Part shown: one piece after another, positions 34,628 through 44,469 of the stretch
Layout of the letters: every line of letters begins with the position of its first letter
Position numbering within the stretch: position 1 is the stretch's first letter
NCBI RefSeq assembly: GCF_014650595.1
Contig: NZ_BMVG01000032.1
Coordinates: 1 to 64,000, forward strand
Source: Streptomyces alanosinicus
Lineage (GTDB): Bacteria > Actinomycetota > Actinomycetes > Streptomycetales > Streptomycetaceae
Reading direction: 5' to 3'
DNA: 64,000 nt
Program-made: the position numbers and the translations under genes
Notes under the pieces: model-generated
Database searches by the model: none
The model's input: the letters and a program-made list of their open reading frames with translations, nothing else
Told to the model about the DNA's origin: nothing

Positions 34628-35394
34628 GCGACGCGAACGGCAACGGCACGGGCGGAGCGAACGGGTCCGCGAACGGGGTGAACCCCGAGAAGGACCTCTC
34701 CGCCTCCAATCTCCCCGGCCAGCGCGGCCAGGGCGGCGAGGAGATCCGCGTCCAGCGCGGCATGTTCGGTGCCGCCAATGGCGGCGACACCTCCGGCTAC
34801 GGCGGCCTGGTCCGCTCGGTCCGGCTTCCGGGGCCGGCGAGCAGGCCCTACGGCGGCTGGTTCGACGAGGTCGCCGACGAGCTGGAAGGCGCCCTGGAGG
34901 AACAGGGACTCCTCCCCGACAACGCCATCGAGAAGACGGTCGTCGACCGCGGCGAGCTGACCTTCCACATCGAGCGCGAGCATCTGCTCCGCGTCGCCCG
35001 CACCCTGCGCGACGACCCGGCCCTGCGCTTCGAGCTGTGCACCGGCGTCAGCGGCGTCCACTACCTGCACGACAAGGGCCGTGAGCTGCACGCCGTCTAC
35101 CACCTGCGCTCGATCACCCACAACCGGCTGATCCGCCTCGAAGTCAGCGCCCCGGACGCCGACCCGCACATCCCGTCCCTGGTCCCGGTCTATCCGACCA
35201 ACGACTGGCACGAGCGCGAGACCTACGACTTCTTCGGGATCGTCTTCGACGATCACCCGGCCCTGACGCGGATCATGATGCCGGACGACTGGCAGGGCCA
35301 CCCGCAGCGCAAGGACTACCCCCTCGGCGGCATCCCCGTCGAGTACAAGGGCGCCCAGATCCCGGCTCCGGACCAGCGGAGGTCGTACTCGTGA
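34624..35394 (+). CDS. nuoC: NADH-quinone oxidoreductase subunit C
   Basis: 256 aa. The first 60 residues are a Gly/Asn-rich low-complexity extension (NGNGTGGANGSANG) absent from short NuoC proteins. The 30-kDa domain follows, with the signature HERETYDFFGIVFDDHPALTRIMMPDDWQGHP in parts near 200-240. It is part of the quinone-binding connecting module with NuoB and NuoD. GTG start and 4-nt overlaps on both sides. Confidence 0.95.
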   Translation: MSDANGNGTGGANGSANGVNPEKDLSASNLPGQRGQGGEEIRVQRGMFGAANGGDTSGYGGLVRSVRLPGPASRPYGGWFDEVADELEGALEEQGLLPDNAIEKTVVDRGELTFHIEREHLLRVARTLRDDPALRFELCTGVSGVHYLHDKGRELHAVYHLRSITHNRLIRLEVSAPDADPHIPSLVPVYPTNDWHERETYDFFGIVFDDHPALTRIMMPDDWQGHPQRKDYPLGGIPVEYKGAQIPAPDQRRSYS

Positions 35395-36731
35395 GCACGC
35401 AGTCAGCATCCGCGGCCGACGCCGCCTCGGCGCGCGAGACCACCGAGGGCACCGTATATACGGTCACCGGCGGCGACTGGGACGAGGTCGTCCAGTCCGC
35501 GACCCGCGCCGACGACGAACGCATCGTCGTCAACATGGGTCCCCAGCACCCGTCCACCCACGGAGTGCTCCGCCTGATCCTGGAGATCGAGGGCGAGACG
35601 GTCACCGAGGCCCGCTGCGGCATCGGCTATCTGCACACCGGCATCGAGAAGAACCTCGAGTTCCGCACGTGGACGCAGGGCACCACCTTCGTCACGCGCA
35701 TGGACTACCTGACGTCCTTCTTCAACGAGACCGCCTACTGCCTCGCCGTCGAGAAGCTCCTCGGCATCGAGGACGAGATCACCGAACGCGCCAAGATCAT
35801 CCGGGTGCTCCTGATGGAGCTGAACCGGATGTCCTCCCACCTGGTGTGCATCGCCACCGGCGGCATGGAACTGGGCGCCACCACGATCATGATCTACGGA
35901 TTCCGTGATCGTGAAATGATTCTCGACCTCTATGAGCTCATCACGGGCCTGAGGATGAACCACGCGTACATCCGCCCCGGCGGACTCGCCCAGGATCTGC
36001 CGCCCGGCGCGGTCGACCAGATCCGCGAGTTCGTGAAGAAGATGAAGAAGAACCTCCCGGAGTACGACAAGCTCGCCACCGGGAACCCCATCTTCAAGGC
36101 CCGCATGCAGGACATCGGCTACCTCGACCTGGCCGGCTGCATGGCCCTCGGCGCCACCGGCCCGATCCTGCGCTCCACCGGCCTCCCGCACGACCTGCGC
36201 AAGGCCCAGCCGTACTGCGACTACGAGACGTACGACTTCGACATCCCGACCGCCGACACCTGCGACGCATACGGCCGGTTCCTCGTCCGCCTGGAGGAGA
36301 TGCGCCAGTCGCTCAGGATCGTCGAGCAGTGCCTGGACCGGCTCCAGCCCGGCCCGGTGATGGTCGCCGACAAGAAGATCGCCTGGCCCGCCCAGCTCGC
36401 CCTGGGACCGGACGGACTCGGCAACTCCCTCGACCACATCAAGAAGATCATGGGCACCTCCATGGAGGCCCTGATCCACCACTTCAAACTCGTCACCGAG
36501 GGCTTCCGCGTCCCGCCGGGACAGGCGTACGCGGCCGTCGAGTCCCCGAAGGGCGAACTCGGCGTGCACGCCGTCTCCGACGGCGGCACCCGCCCCTACC
36601 GGGTCCACTTCCGCGACCCGTCCTTCACCAACCTGCAGGCCATGGCGGCGATGTGCGAAGGCGGCCAGGTCGCCGACGTCATCGTCGCCGTCGCGTCCAT
36701 CGACCCCGTGATGGGAGGCGTCGACCGGTGA
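35391..36731 (+). CDS. nuoD: NADH-quinone oxidoreductase subunit D
   Basis: 446-aa 49-kDa subunit, relative of NiFe-hydrogenase large subunit; forms the quinone pocket with NuoB. Recognisable blocks: NMGPQHPSTHGVLRLILEIEGE (partly, near 45-65), GYLHTGIEKNLE, ELNRMSSHLVCI and the C-terminal DPVMGGVDR. The quinone-pocket His and Tyr region lies in HPSTHG. A 30-aa Ala/Thr-rich N-terminal extension precedes the core. GTG start, coupled to nuoC and nuoE. Confidence 0.97.
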   Translation: MSTQSASAADAASARETTEGTVYTVTGGDWDEVVQSATRADDERIVVNMGPQHPSTHGVLRLILEIEGETVTEARCGIGYLHTGIEKNLEFRTWTQGTTFVTRMDYLTSFFNETAYCLAVEKLLGIEDEITERAKIIRVLLMELNRMSSHLVCIATGGMELGATTIMIYGFRDREMILDLYELITGLRMNHAYIRPGGLAQDLPPGAVDQIREFVKKMKKNLPEYDKLATGNPIFKARMQDIGYLDLAGCMALGATGPILRSTGLPHDLRKAQPYCDYETYDFDIPTADTCDAYGRFLVRLEEMRQSLRIVEQCLDRLQPGPVMVADKKIAWPAQLALGPDGLGNSLDHIKKIMGTSMEALIHHFKLVTEGFRVPPGQAYAAVESPKGELGVHAVSDGGTRPYRVHFRDPSFTNLQAMAAMCEGGQVADVIVAVASIDPVMGGVDR

Positions 36732-37510
36732 CCACCTCTTCTTCGGAGCGGGGCGTCAGCCTGGGCATGCCCGAACTGCCCGCGCCCGCATACCCGGACG
36801 ACGTCCGGGCCCGGCTGGAGGCGGACGCGCGCGACGTCATCGCGCGCTACCCGGACTCCCGGTCCGCCCTGCTCCCGCTGCTCCACCTCGTGCAGTCGGA
36901 GGAGGGCCATGTCACGCGCACCGGAATGCGGTTCTGTGCGGACATGCTGGACCTGACCACGGCCGAGGTCACCGCCGTCGCCACCTTCTACACCATGTAC
37001 CGGCGCCGGCCGTCCGGTGACTACCAGGTCGGCGTGTGCACCAACACCCTGTGCGCGGTGATGGGCGGAGACGCGATCTTCGAGACGCTCCAGGAGCACC
37101 TCGGCGTCGGCAATGGGGAGACCACCGACGACGGCAAGGTCACCCTGGAGCACATCGAGTGCAACGCGGCCTGCGACTTCGCGCCGGTCGTGATGGTCAA
37201 CTGGGAGTTCTTCGACAACCAGACGCCGGGCAGCGCCAAGCACCTGGTCGACGATCTGCGCGCGGGGCGGCCCGTACAGCCCACGCGCGGGGCGCGGCTG
37301 TGCACATTCAAGGAGACCGCGCGGATGCTGGCCGGCTTCCCCGACGAGCGGCCCGGGGCCGTCGAGGAGGGCGGCAGTGCGGGACCGGCGTCGCTGGTGG
37401 GCCTTCGCCTGGCAAGGGGAGAGGCCGCACCCGCGCGCGTGGTCCATCCGCGTGCGCAGGAACCCCAGGACACGCCCTCCGCGGGCCAGGCCGAAGAGGA
37501 GGGGGAGTGA
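36728..37510 (+). CDS. nuoE: NADH-quinone oxidoreductase subunit E
   Basis: 260-aa 24-kDa subunit with one [2Fe-2S] cluster in a thioredoxin-like fold. Ligands: CTNTLC (two Cys, about 102 and 107) and CNAAC (about 144 and 148). The last 60 residues (Glu/Gly/Ala/Pro-rich) extend beyond the E. coli length. It forms the NADH dehydrogenase module with NuoF and NuoG. GTG start overlaps nuoD by 4 nt; TGA shares one base with the nuoF ATG. Confidence 0.96.
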   Translation: MTTSSSERGVSLGMPELPAPAYPDDVRARLEADARDVIARYPDSRSALLPLLHLVQSEEGHVTRTGMRFCADMLDLTTAEVTAVATFYTMYRRRPSGDYQVGVCTNTLCAVMGGDAIFETLQEHLGVGNGETTDDGKVTLEHIECNAACDFAPVVMVNWEFFDNQTPGSAKHLVDDLRAGRPVQPTRGARLCTFKETARMLAGFPDERPGAVEEGGSAGPASLVGLRLARGEAAPARVVHPRAQEPQDTPSAGQAEEEGE

Positions 37511-38856
37511 TGACCGTGACGCCGGAACTCAAGGACACCAGTCCCGAGAAGCTGCTCGCACCCGTGCTGTCGGCCTTCTGGGACGAGGACCGGTCCTGGT
37601 CCATGGACGTCTACCGGAGGCACGAGGGGTACGAGGGGCTCCGCAAGGCGCTCGCCATGTCGCCCGACGACGTGATCGCGTACGTCAAGGACTCCGGGCT
37701 GCGCGGCCGCGGCGGGGCGGGATTCCCGACCGGAATGAAATGGCAGTTCATTCCGCAGGGAGATGGAAAACCGCACTATCTAGTTGTCAACGCCGACGAA
37801 TCGGAGCCCGGGACCTGCAAGGACATCCCGCTCCTCTTCGCGAACCCGCATAGCCTCATCGAGGGCATGGTGATCGCGTGCTATGCCATCAGGTCGTCGC
37901 ATGCCTTCATCTATCTGCGTGGTGAAGTCGTCCCCGTTCTGCGGCGGTTGCACGAGGCCGTGCGCGAGGCCTATGCGGCGGGCTACCTCGGCGAGAACAT
38001 CCTGGGCAGCGGGCTCAACCTCCACCTCACCGTGCACGCGGGCGCCGGCGCGTACATCTGCGGTGAGGAGACCGCACTGCTCGACTCGCTCGAAGGCCGC
38101 CGTGGTCAACCGCGGCTGCGTCCCCCTTTCCCTGCCGTCGAAGGGCTCTATGCCTGCCCGACTGTTGTGAACAACGTCGAGTCGATCGCGTCGGTTCCCG
38201 CCATCCTGAAAAACGGGAAAGACTGGTTCAGGTCGATGGGCAGCGAGAAGTCCCCGGGCTTCACGCTCTACTCGCTCAGTGGCCACGTGGCGACCCCCGG
38301 CCAGTACGAGGCCCCGCTCGGCATCACGCTGCGCCAGCTCCTCGACATGAGCGGCGGGATGCGCTCCGGCCACCGGCTGAAGTTCTGGACGCCCGGCGGC
38401 TCCTCGACGCCGATGTTCACCGATGAGCACCTCGACGTCCCGCTGGATTACGAAGGCGTGGGCGCCGCGGGTTCGATGCTCGGCACGAAGGCCCTGCAGT
38501 GCTTCGACGAGACGACCTGCGTGGTGCGGGCGGTGACCCGCTGGACCGAGTTCTACGCCCATGAGTCCTGCGGCAAGTGCACGCCCTGCCGCGAAGGAAC
38601 GTACTGGCTCGTGCAGTTGCTGCGGGACATCGAGGCCGGCAAGGGCACCATGTCCGACCTCGACAAGCTCGCGGACATCGCCGACAACATCAACGGCAAG
38701 TCCTTCTGCGCCCTCGGCGACGGCGCCGCGTCCCCGATCTTCTCCTCGCTGAAGTACTTCCGCGGGGAGTACGAGCAGCACATCACGGGCCGGGGCTGCC
38801 CCTTCGACCCGGCCAAGTCGACGGCCTGGGCGGACCGCCCGGAGGTGAACGCATGA
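37510..38856 (+). CDS. nuoF: NADH-quinone oxidoreductase subunit F
   Basis: 448-aa NADH-oxidising subunit with FMN and cluster N3. NADH/FMN-binding loops GRGGAGFPTGMKW (about 69-82) and GAGAYICGEETALL are intact. The [4Fe-4S] ligands are ESCGKCTPCREG plus a later Cys in KSFCALGDGA. The part about 37730-38230 uses more A/T-ending codons than the neighbouring genes (for example CTA, GTT, TAT, AAA, GGA), which is unusual for a Streptomyces core gene. ATG at 37510 after a G-rich RBS. Confidence 0.97.
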   Translation: MTVTPELKDTSPEKLLAPVLSAFWDEDRSWSMDVYRRHEGYEGLRKALAMSPDDVIAYVKDSGLRGRGGAGFPTGMKWQFIPQGDGKPHYLVVNADESEPGTCKDIPLLFANPHSLIEGMVIACYAIRSSHAFIYLRGEVVPVLRRLHEAVREAYAAGYLGENILGSGLNLHLTVHAGAGAYICGEETALLDSLEGRRGQPRLRPPFPAVEGLYACPTVVNNVESIASVPAILKNGKDWFRSMGSEKSPGFTLYSLSGHVATPGQYEAPLGITLRQLLDMSGGMRSGHRLKFWTPGGSSTPMFTDEHLDVPLDYEGVGAAGSMLGTKALQCFDETTCVVRAVTRWTEFYAHESCGKCTPCREGTYWLVQLLRDIEAGKGTMSDLDKLADIADNINGKSFCALGDGAASPIFSSLKYFRGEYEQHITGRGCPFDPAKSTAWADRPEVNA

Positions 38857-41357
38857 CCGTGACCACCAGTGCTCCCTCGGGCGGGGGAGAGGCGGCGGTC
38901 CCGCCGGAGGACCTCGTCTCGCTGACGATCGACGGCGTGGAGATCAGCGTGCCCAAGGGCACCCTGGTCATCCGGGCCGCCGAGCAGCTCGGCATCGAGG
39001 TCCCCCGGTTCTGCGACCACCCCCTGCTCGACCCGGCCGGCGCCTGCCGGCAGTGCATCGTCGAGGTCGAGGGCCAGCGCAAGCCCATGGCGTCCTGCAC
39101 CATCACCTGCACCGACGGCATGGTGGTGAAGACCCAGCTCACCTCGCCGGTCGCCGAGAAGGCCCAGCACGGCGTGATGGAGCTGCTGCTCATCAACCAC
39201 CCGCTGGACTGCCCGGTCTGCGACAAGGGCGGCGAGTGCCCGCTGCAGAACCAGGCCATGTCGCACGGCAACGCCGACTCCCGCTTCGACGGCAAGAAGC
39301 GCACCTACGAAAAGCCCGTACCGATCTCCGCCCAGGTACTGCTCGACCGCGAGCGGTGCGTGCTGTGCGCCCGCTGCACCCGCTTCTCCAACCAGATCGC
39401 GGGCGACCCGATGATCGAGCTGATCGAGCGCGGCGCGCTCCAGCAGGTCGGCACCGGCGAGGGCGACCCGTTCGAGTCGTACTTCTCCGGGAACACCATC
39501 CAGATCTGCCCGGTCGGCGCGCTGACCTCGGCGGCCTACCGGTTCCGCTCCCGGCCCTTCGACCTGGTCTCCTCGCCCTCGGTCTGCGAGCACTGCTCCG
39601 GCGGCTGCGCCACCCGCACCGACCACCGGCGCGGCAAGGTCATGCGGCGGCTCGCCGCCAACGACCCCGAGGTCAACGAGGAGTGGATCTGCGACAAGGG
39701 CCGCTTCGCGTTCCGCTACGCGCAGCTCAAGGACCGCCTCGACACCCCGCTGGTCCGCAACGCCGACGGCGTCCTGGAGCCCGCCTCCTGGCCGGAGGCC
39801 CTGGAGGCGGCCGCGCGCGGACTGAACGCGGCACGCTCCCGGGCCGGTGTCCTGATCGGCGGCCGGCTGACCGTCGAGGACGCGTACGCGTACAGCAAGT
39901 TCGCGCGCGTGGCGCTCGACACGAACGACATCGACTTCCGCGCGCGCGTGCACAGCGGCGAGGAAGCCGACTTCCTGGCGTCCCAGGTGGCCGGCCGCGG
40001 CCGTGACCTCGACGGTACGGGCGTCACGTACACCTCCCTGGAGAAGGCGCCCGCCGTCCTGCTCGCCGGCATCGAGTCGGAGGAGGAGGCACCCGGCGTC
40101 TTCCTGCGGCTGCGCAAGGCCTGGCGCAAGCACAAGCAGCAGGTGTTCGGGCTGGCCACGCACGCCAGCCGGGGCCTGCAGAAGACGGGCGGCACCCTGC
40201 TGCCGGCCGCGCCGGGCACCGAGACCGAGTGGCTCGACGCCCTCGCGAGCGGCGCCGACCTGGAGGAACTCGGCGCACGCGCAGCCCAGGCGCTGCGCGC
40301 CGAGGGCGCTGTCATCGTCGTCGGCGAACGGCTCGCCTCGATCGCCGGCGGCCTCACCGCCGCCGTACGCGCCGCCACCGCGACCGGCGCCCACCTGGTG
40401 TGGATCCCACGCCGGGCCGGCGAACGCGGCGCCGTCGAGGTCGGCGCGCTGCCGTCGCTGCTGCCGGGCGGCCGCCCGGCGACCGACCCGCGCGCGCGGG
40501 AGGAGGTCGCCGCCGCCTGGGGGCTCGCCGAACTCCCGCTGCGCTACGGCCGCGACACCCACCACATCGTCGAGGCCGCCGCCACCGGCGAACTGTCGGC
40601 ACTGGTCGTCGCCGGAGTCGAGGTCGCCGACCTGCCGGACCCGGCACGCGCGCGTGAAGCGCTCGACAGCGTCGGCTTCCTGGTGTCGCTGGAACTGCGG
40701 CCCAGCGAGGTCACCGAACACGCCGACGTCGTCCTGCCGGTCGCCGCGGTCGCCGAGAAGGCGGGCACCTTCCTCAACTGGGAAGGCAGGGTGCGTTTCT
40801 TCGACGCCGCGCTCAAGCCCGACCAGATGACCCGCCGGCTGGCCCCCACCGACGCGCGCGTGCTGGAGATGCTCGCCGACGCCATGGACGTCCACTTGGG
40901 CCTGCCGGATCTGCGCACCACGCGCGCGGAGATCGACCGGCTCGGTTCCTGGGAGGGTCCGCGCGCCACCGAACCCCAGGAGTCCCCGGGCGTCCTGCCC
41001 CGCCCGGCCGCGGGCGAGGCCGTACTCGCCGGACACCGGCTGCTGCTCGACCAGGGTGTCCTGCAGCAGGGCGACGAGGCGCTCGCCGGCACCCGGCACG
41101 CCGCTCACGCGCGCGTGTCCGCCGCGACGGCCGCCGAGGCGGGCGTCAAGGACGGCGACGTCCTCACCGTCAGCGGCCCCGCCGGCACCGTCGAACTCCC
41201 GCTCCGGATCACCGAGATGCCCGACCGGGTGGTCTGGCTTCCGCTGAACTCCGTCGGCGCGGGCGTCGCCTCCGACACCGGCGCCCGGCCCGGCTCTCTC
41301 GTCCGTATCGGCCCGGCGGCACCCGCCGAAGTGGCCCCCAAGGAGGTGGAGGCATGA
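38853..41357 (+). CDS. nuoG: NADH-quinone oxidoreductase subunit G
   Basis: 834 aa. N-terminal ferredoxin-like [2Fe-2S] domain (CDHPLLDPAGACRQC), the His-Cys cluster region (LDCPVCDKGGECPLQ), a [4Fe-4S] domain (CVLCARCTRF, then CPVGAL), then a molybdopterin-oxidoreductase-like fold starting at SVCEHCSGGCATR. No molybdenum cofactor is expected. It transfers electrons from NuoF clusters to NuoI. The C-terminal half has no frameshift. ATG at 38853 overlaps nuoF by 4 nt. Confidence 0.97.
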   Translation: MTVTTSAPSGGGEAAVPPEDLVSLTIDGVEISVPKGTLVIRAAEQLGIEVPRFCDHPLLDPAGACRQCIVEVEGQRKPMASCTITCTDGMVVKTQLTSPVAEKAQHGVMELLLINHPLDCPVCDKGGECPLQNQAMSHGNADSRFDGKKRTYEKPVPISAQVLLDRERCVLCARCTRFSNQIAGDPMIELIERGALQQVGTGEGDPFESYFSGNTIQICPVGALTSAAYRFRSRPFDLVSSPSVCEHCSGGCATRTDHRRGKVMRRLAANDPEVNEEWICDKGRFAFRYAQLKDRLDTPLVRNADGVLEPASWPEALEAAARGLNAARSRAGVLIGGRLTVEDAYAYSKFARVALDTNDIDFRARVHSGEEADFLASQVAGRGRDLDGTGVTYTSLEKAPAVLLAGIESEEEAPGVFLRLRKAWRKHKQQVFGLATHASRGLQKTGGTLLPAAPGTETEWLDALASGADLEELGARAAQALRAEGAVIVVGERLASIAGGLTAAVRAATATGAHLVWIPRRAGERGAVEVGALPSLLPGGRPATDPRAREEVAAAWGLAELPLRYGRDTHHIVEAAATGELSALVVAGVEVADLPDPARAREALDSVGFLVSLELRPSEVTEHADVVLPVAAVAEKAGTFLNWEGRVRFFDAALKPDQMTRRLAPTDARVLEMLADAMDVHLGLPDLRTTRAEIDRLGSWEGPRATEPQESPGVLPRPAAGEAVLAGHRLLLDQGVLQQGDEALAGTRHAAHARVSAATAAEAGVKDGDVLTVSGPAGTVELPLRITEMPDRVVWLPLNSVGAGVASDTGARPGSLVRIGPAAPAEVAPKEVEA

Positions 41358-42718
41358 GCCCGTACCTCGCAGCTGAAGACCTCTCGATGTTCGGCCGCGA
41401 CCCCTGGTGGCTGGTCGTCATCAAGGCCGTGTTCTGCTTCGCCTTCCTGATGGTGACCGTGCTGTTCTCCATCGTCTGGGAGCGCAAGGTCGTCGCCTGG
41501 ATGCAGTTGCGCATCGGCCCCAACCGGCACGGCCCCTGGGGCATGCTCCAGTCGCTCGCCGACGGCGTGAAGCTGATGCTCAAGGAAGACCTGATCGTCA
41601 AGCGCGCGGACAAGGCCGTCTACGTCCTCGCGCCGATCGTCGCGGCCATCCCGGCCTTCATGGCGATCGCGGTGATCCCCTTCGGCCCGGCCGACAACGA
41701 GATCTCGATCTTCGGCCACCGCACCACGATGCAGCTCACCGACCTGCCGATCGCAATGCTCTACATCCTCGCGGTCGCCTCCGTCGGCATCTACGGCATC
41801 GTCCTCGCGGGCTGGAGTTCCGGATCCACCTACCCGCTCCTCGGCGGCTTGCGCTCCTGTGCGCAGATGATCTCCTACGAGATCGCCATGGGCGCGGCGT
41901 TCGCCTCCGTGTTCCTGTACTCGGGGTCGATGTCGACGTCCACGATCGTGGCGCAGCAGCACGACCGCTGGTACATCCTGCTGCTGCCGGTCTCCTTCAT
42001 CCTCTACATCGTCACGATGGTCGGTGAGACCAACCGCGCCCCCTTCGACATGCCGGAGTCCGAGGGCGACCTGGTCGGCGGCTTCAACACCGAGTACTCG
42101 TCCATCAAGTTCGCGATGTTCATGCTCGCCGAGTACGTGAACATGGTGACGGTCTCGGCCGTGTCGACCACCCTGTTCCTCGGCGGCTGGCGCGCCCCCT
42201 GGCCGATCAGCACCTTCTGGGAGGGTGCGAACCACGGCTGGTGGCCACTGCTCTGGTTCGTGATCAAGGTCCAGTTGCTGCTGTTCTTCTTCATCTGGCT
42301 GCGCGGCACGCTCCCGCGGGTCCGCTACGACCAGCTGATGAAGCTCGGCTGGAAGGTCCTCATCCCGGTCTCCGTGACCTGGCTGATGCTGGTGGCGACC
42401 GTACGGGCCCTGCGCAACGAGCACTACGACTTCGCCGACATCGCTCTCTACGTGGGCGGCGGAGTCCTGGCCCTGCTGCTGATCTCCTTCATCGCCGACA
42501 TGTTCCGGGAGAAGGCCAGGACGGCCGAGCAGTCCGCCGCCGAGCAGGCCGGATTCGACCCGATGGCCGGCGGGTTCCCGGTACCGCCGCTGCCGGGACA
42601 GGAGCCGCTGCCGGTGCCGAGGCGCCGCCCCCGCCGCGAGCGGGAGCTGATTGTCAGTGGCGGGGCGGACACTGTCAGTGACGGATCTTCGGATGGAAAG
42701 GAGGCGTCCGATGGCTGA
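41354..42718 (+). CDS. nuoH: NADH-quinone oxidoreductase subunit H
   Basis: 454-aa membrane subunit at the junction of the quinone site and the proton channel; about eight helices. Signatures: ERKVVAWMQLRIGPNRHGPWG and VGETNRAPFDMPESEGDLVGGFNTEY (each in part). The last 60 residues are a soluble Pro/Arg-rich tail (LPVPRRRPRRE), longer than in E. coli. The end overlaps the nuoI start by 8 nt. Confidence 0.97.
   Translation: MSPYLAAEDLSMFGRDPWWLVVIKAVFCFAFLMVTVLFSIVWERKVVAWMQLRIGPNRHGPWGMLQSLADGVKLMLKEDLIVKRADKAVYVLAPIVAAIPAFMAIAVIPFGPADNEISIFGHRTTMQLTDLPIAMLYILAVASVGIYGIVLAGWSSGSTYPLLGGLRSCAQMISYEIAMGAAFASVFLYSGSMSTSTIVAQQHDRWYILLLPVSFILYIVTMVGETNRAPFDMPESEGDLVGGFNTEYSSIKFAMFMLAEYVNMVTVSAVSTTLFLGGWRAPWPISTFWEGANHGWWPLLWFVIKVQLLLFFFIWLRGTLPRVRYDQLMKLGWKVLIPVSVTWLMLVATVRALRNEHYDFADIALYVGGGVLALLLISFIADMFREKARTAEQSAAEQAGFDPMAGGFPVPPLPGQEPLPVPRRRPRRERELIVSGGADTVSDGSSDGKEASDG
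42697..42704 (+). promoter_or_regulatory. Strong internal ribosome binding site of nuoI (AAAGGAGG)
   Basis: A near-perfect anti-SD complement lies inside the nuoH 3' end, 6 nt before the ATG at 42711. It decides the nuoI start over upstream in-frame codons. Confidence 0.8.
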
Positions 42719-43319
42719 GGAGCCCAAGGAGACCAAGCCCGGTTTCCAGAACCCCGTCGCCGGCTTCGGCGTGACCTTCAAGGCCATGTTCAAGAAGCGG
42801 CTGACCGAGCAGTACCCGGAGCAGAAGAAGACCACGGCTCCGCGGTTCCACGGACGGCACCAGCTCAACCGCCATCCGGACGGCCTGGAGAAGTGCGTCG
42901 GCTGCGAGCTGTGCGCCTGGGCCTGCCCCGCCGACGCCATCTACGTGGAGGGCGCCGACAACACCGACGAGGAACGCTACTCGCCGGGCGAGCGGTACGG
43001 CCGCGTCTACCAGATCAACTACGCCCGCTGCATCCTGTGCGGACTGTGCATCGAGGCGTGCCCCACGCGCGCGCTGACGATGACCAACGAGTTCGAACTG
43101 GCCGACTCCAGCCGCGCCAACCTCATCTACACCAAGGAACAGCTTCTGGCCGGCCTTGAGGACGGCATGGTCGAGACGCCCCACGCGATCTTCCCCGGGG
43201 CGGACGAGCAGGACTACTACCGGGGCCTGGTGACCCAGGCCGCACCCGGCACGGTCCGCCAGGTCGCCGTCTCCAAGGGGGAGACCCCCGAGGCCGAGGA
43301 CCGGGAGGTGGACGCATGA
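42711..43319 (+). CDS. nuoI: NADH-quinone oxidoreductase subunit I
   Basis: 202-aa peripheral subunit with two [4Fe-4S] clusters N6a/N6b. Ligand motifs: CVGCELCAWACP and CILCGLCIEACP. It carries electrons from NuoG to NuoB. The C-terminal 50 residues are an acidic extension (GETPEAEDREVDA). Start set by the AAAGGAGG at 42697. Stop overlaps nuoJ by 4 nt. Confidence 0.97.
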   Translation: MAEEPKETKPGFQNPVAGFGVTFKAMFKKRLTEQYPEQKKTTAPRFHGRHQLNRHPDGLEKCVGCELCAWACPADAIYVEGADNTDEERYSPGERYGRVYQINYARCILCGLCIEACPTRALTMTNEFELADSSRANLIYTKEQLLAGLEDGMVETPHAIFPGADEQDYYRGLVTQAAPGTVRQVAVSKGETPEAEDREVDA

Positions 43320-44158
43320 GCCCGCAGCTCGCCGCCTACACCACCTCCACCGGTGAGGCCTTCCAGTTCTGGGTGCTCGGCACCGTCGCGGTGATCGGCG
43401 CCCTGTGCACCGTCCTGATGAAGAAGGCCGTGCACAGCGCGCTCTGCCTCGCCGGCACCATGATCATCTTGGCGGTCTTCTACCTCGCGAACGGCGCCTA
43501 CTTCCTGGGCGTCGTGCAGATCGTCGTCTACACCGGCGCGATCATGATGCTGTTCCTGTTCGTGGTGATGCTCGTCGGCGTCACGGCCGCAGACTCCCTG
43601 AAGGAGACCATCAAGGGTCAGCGCTGGCTGGCCCTTCTGTGTGGGGCCGGCTTCGGTGTCCTGCTGTTCGCGGGCATCGGGAACGCCTCCCTCAAGGAGT
43701 TCGACGGCATCGGCCAGGCGAACGCGAACGGCAATGTGGAAGGCCTCGCCTCCCTCATCTTCACCAAGTACGTCTTCGCCTTCGAAATCACCGGCGCTCT
43801 GCTGATCACGGCCGCCGTCGGCGCCATGGTGCTCACCCACCGCGAGCGCACCGAGCGCGCCAAGACCCAGCGCGAGCTGGCCGAACAGCGCGTCCGCGAA
43901 GGCAAGCACCTCCCGCCGCTGCCCGCCCCCGGCGTCTACGCCCGGCACAACGCCGTGGACATCGCGGGCCTGCTCCCCGACGGCACCCCGTCCGAGCTGA
44001 CCGTCAACAAGACGCTGCGTGAGCGCGGCCAGATCCGTGACGTGTCCGCGGAGGCACTGGGCGACCTGCGGGCGCTGGAGCAGCGAGCGGAGGAACGCCT
44101 GGAGCGTACGGAGATCGAACCGGCGACGTTCAAGCGGCCCGAGGAGGCGTCGAAGTGA
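43316..44158 (+). CDS. nuoJ: NADH-quinone oxidoreductase subunit J
   Basis: 280-aa membrane subunit with five helices in the first 175 residues, including the conserved VYTGAIMMLFLFVVML segment (pi-bulge helix). The C-terminal 100 residues are a charged cytoplasmic tail (RERTERAKTQRELAEQR, then ALGDLRALEQRAEERLE), much longer than the E. coli subunit. Coupled to nuoI and nuoK by 4-nt overlaps. Confidence 0.95.
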   Translation: MSPQLAAYTTSTGEAFQFWVLGTVAVIGALCTVLMKKAVHSALCLAGTMIILAVFYLANGAYFLGVVQIVVYTGAIMMLFLFVVMLVGVTAADSLKETIKGQRWLALLCGAGFGVLLFAGIGNASLKEFDGIGQANANGNVEGLASLIFTKYVFAFEITGALLITAAVGAMVLTHRERTERAKTQRELAEQRVREGKHLPPLPAPGVYARHNAVDIAGLLPDGTPSELTVNKTLRERGQIRDVSAEALGDLRALEQRAEERLERTEIEPATFKRPEEASK

Positions 44159-44454
44159 ACCCGGTCAACTACCTCTACCTCGCCGCCCTGTTGTTCACGA
44201 TCGGTGCGACCGGCGTCCTGATCCGGCGCAACGCCATCGTGGTCTTCATGTGCATCGAGCTGATGCTGAACGCCTGCAATCTCGCGTTCGTCACCTTCTC
44301 CCGGATGCACGGCAACCTCGACGGCCAGATCATCGCCTTCTTCACGATGGTCGTCGCCGCCGCGGAGGTCGTGGTGGGCCTCGCGATCATCGTGTCGCTG
44401 TTCCGCACCCGCCACTCGGCCTCGGTCGACGACGCCAGCCTGATGAAGCTGTAA
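44155..44454 (+). CDS. nuoK: NADH-quinone oxidoreductase subunit K
   Basis: 99-aa, three-helix antiporter-like subunit of the proton channel. Conserved glutamates lie in helix 2 (FMCIELMLNACNLAF) and helix 3 (VAAAEVVVGLAII). Normal length. 15 nt before nuoL. Confidence 0.97.
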   Translation: MNPVNYLYLAALLFTIGATGVLIRRNAIVVFMCIELMLNACNLAFVTFSRMHGNLDGQIIAFFTMVVAAAEVVVGLAIIVSLFRTRHSASVDDASLMKL

Positions 44455-44469
44455 GGGGTCGGAAGAATC

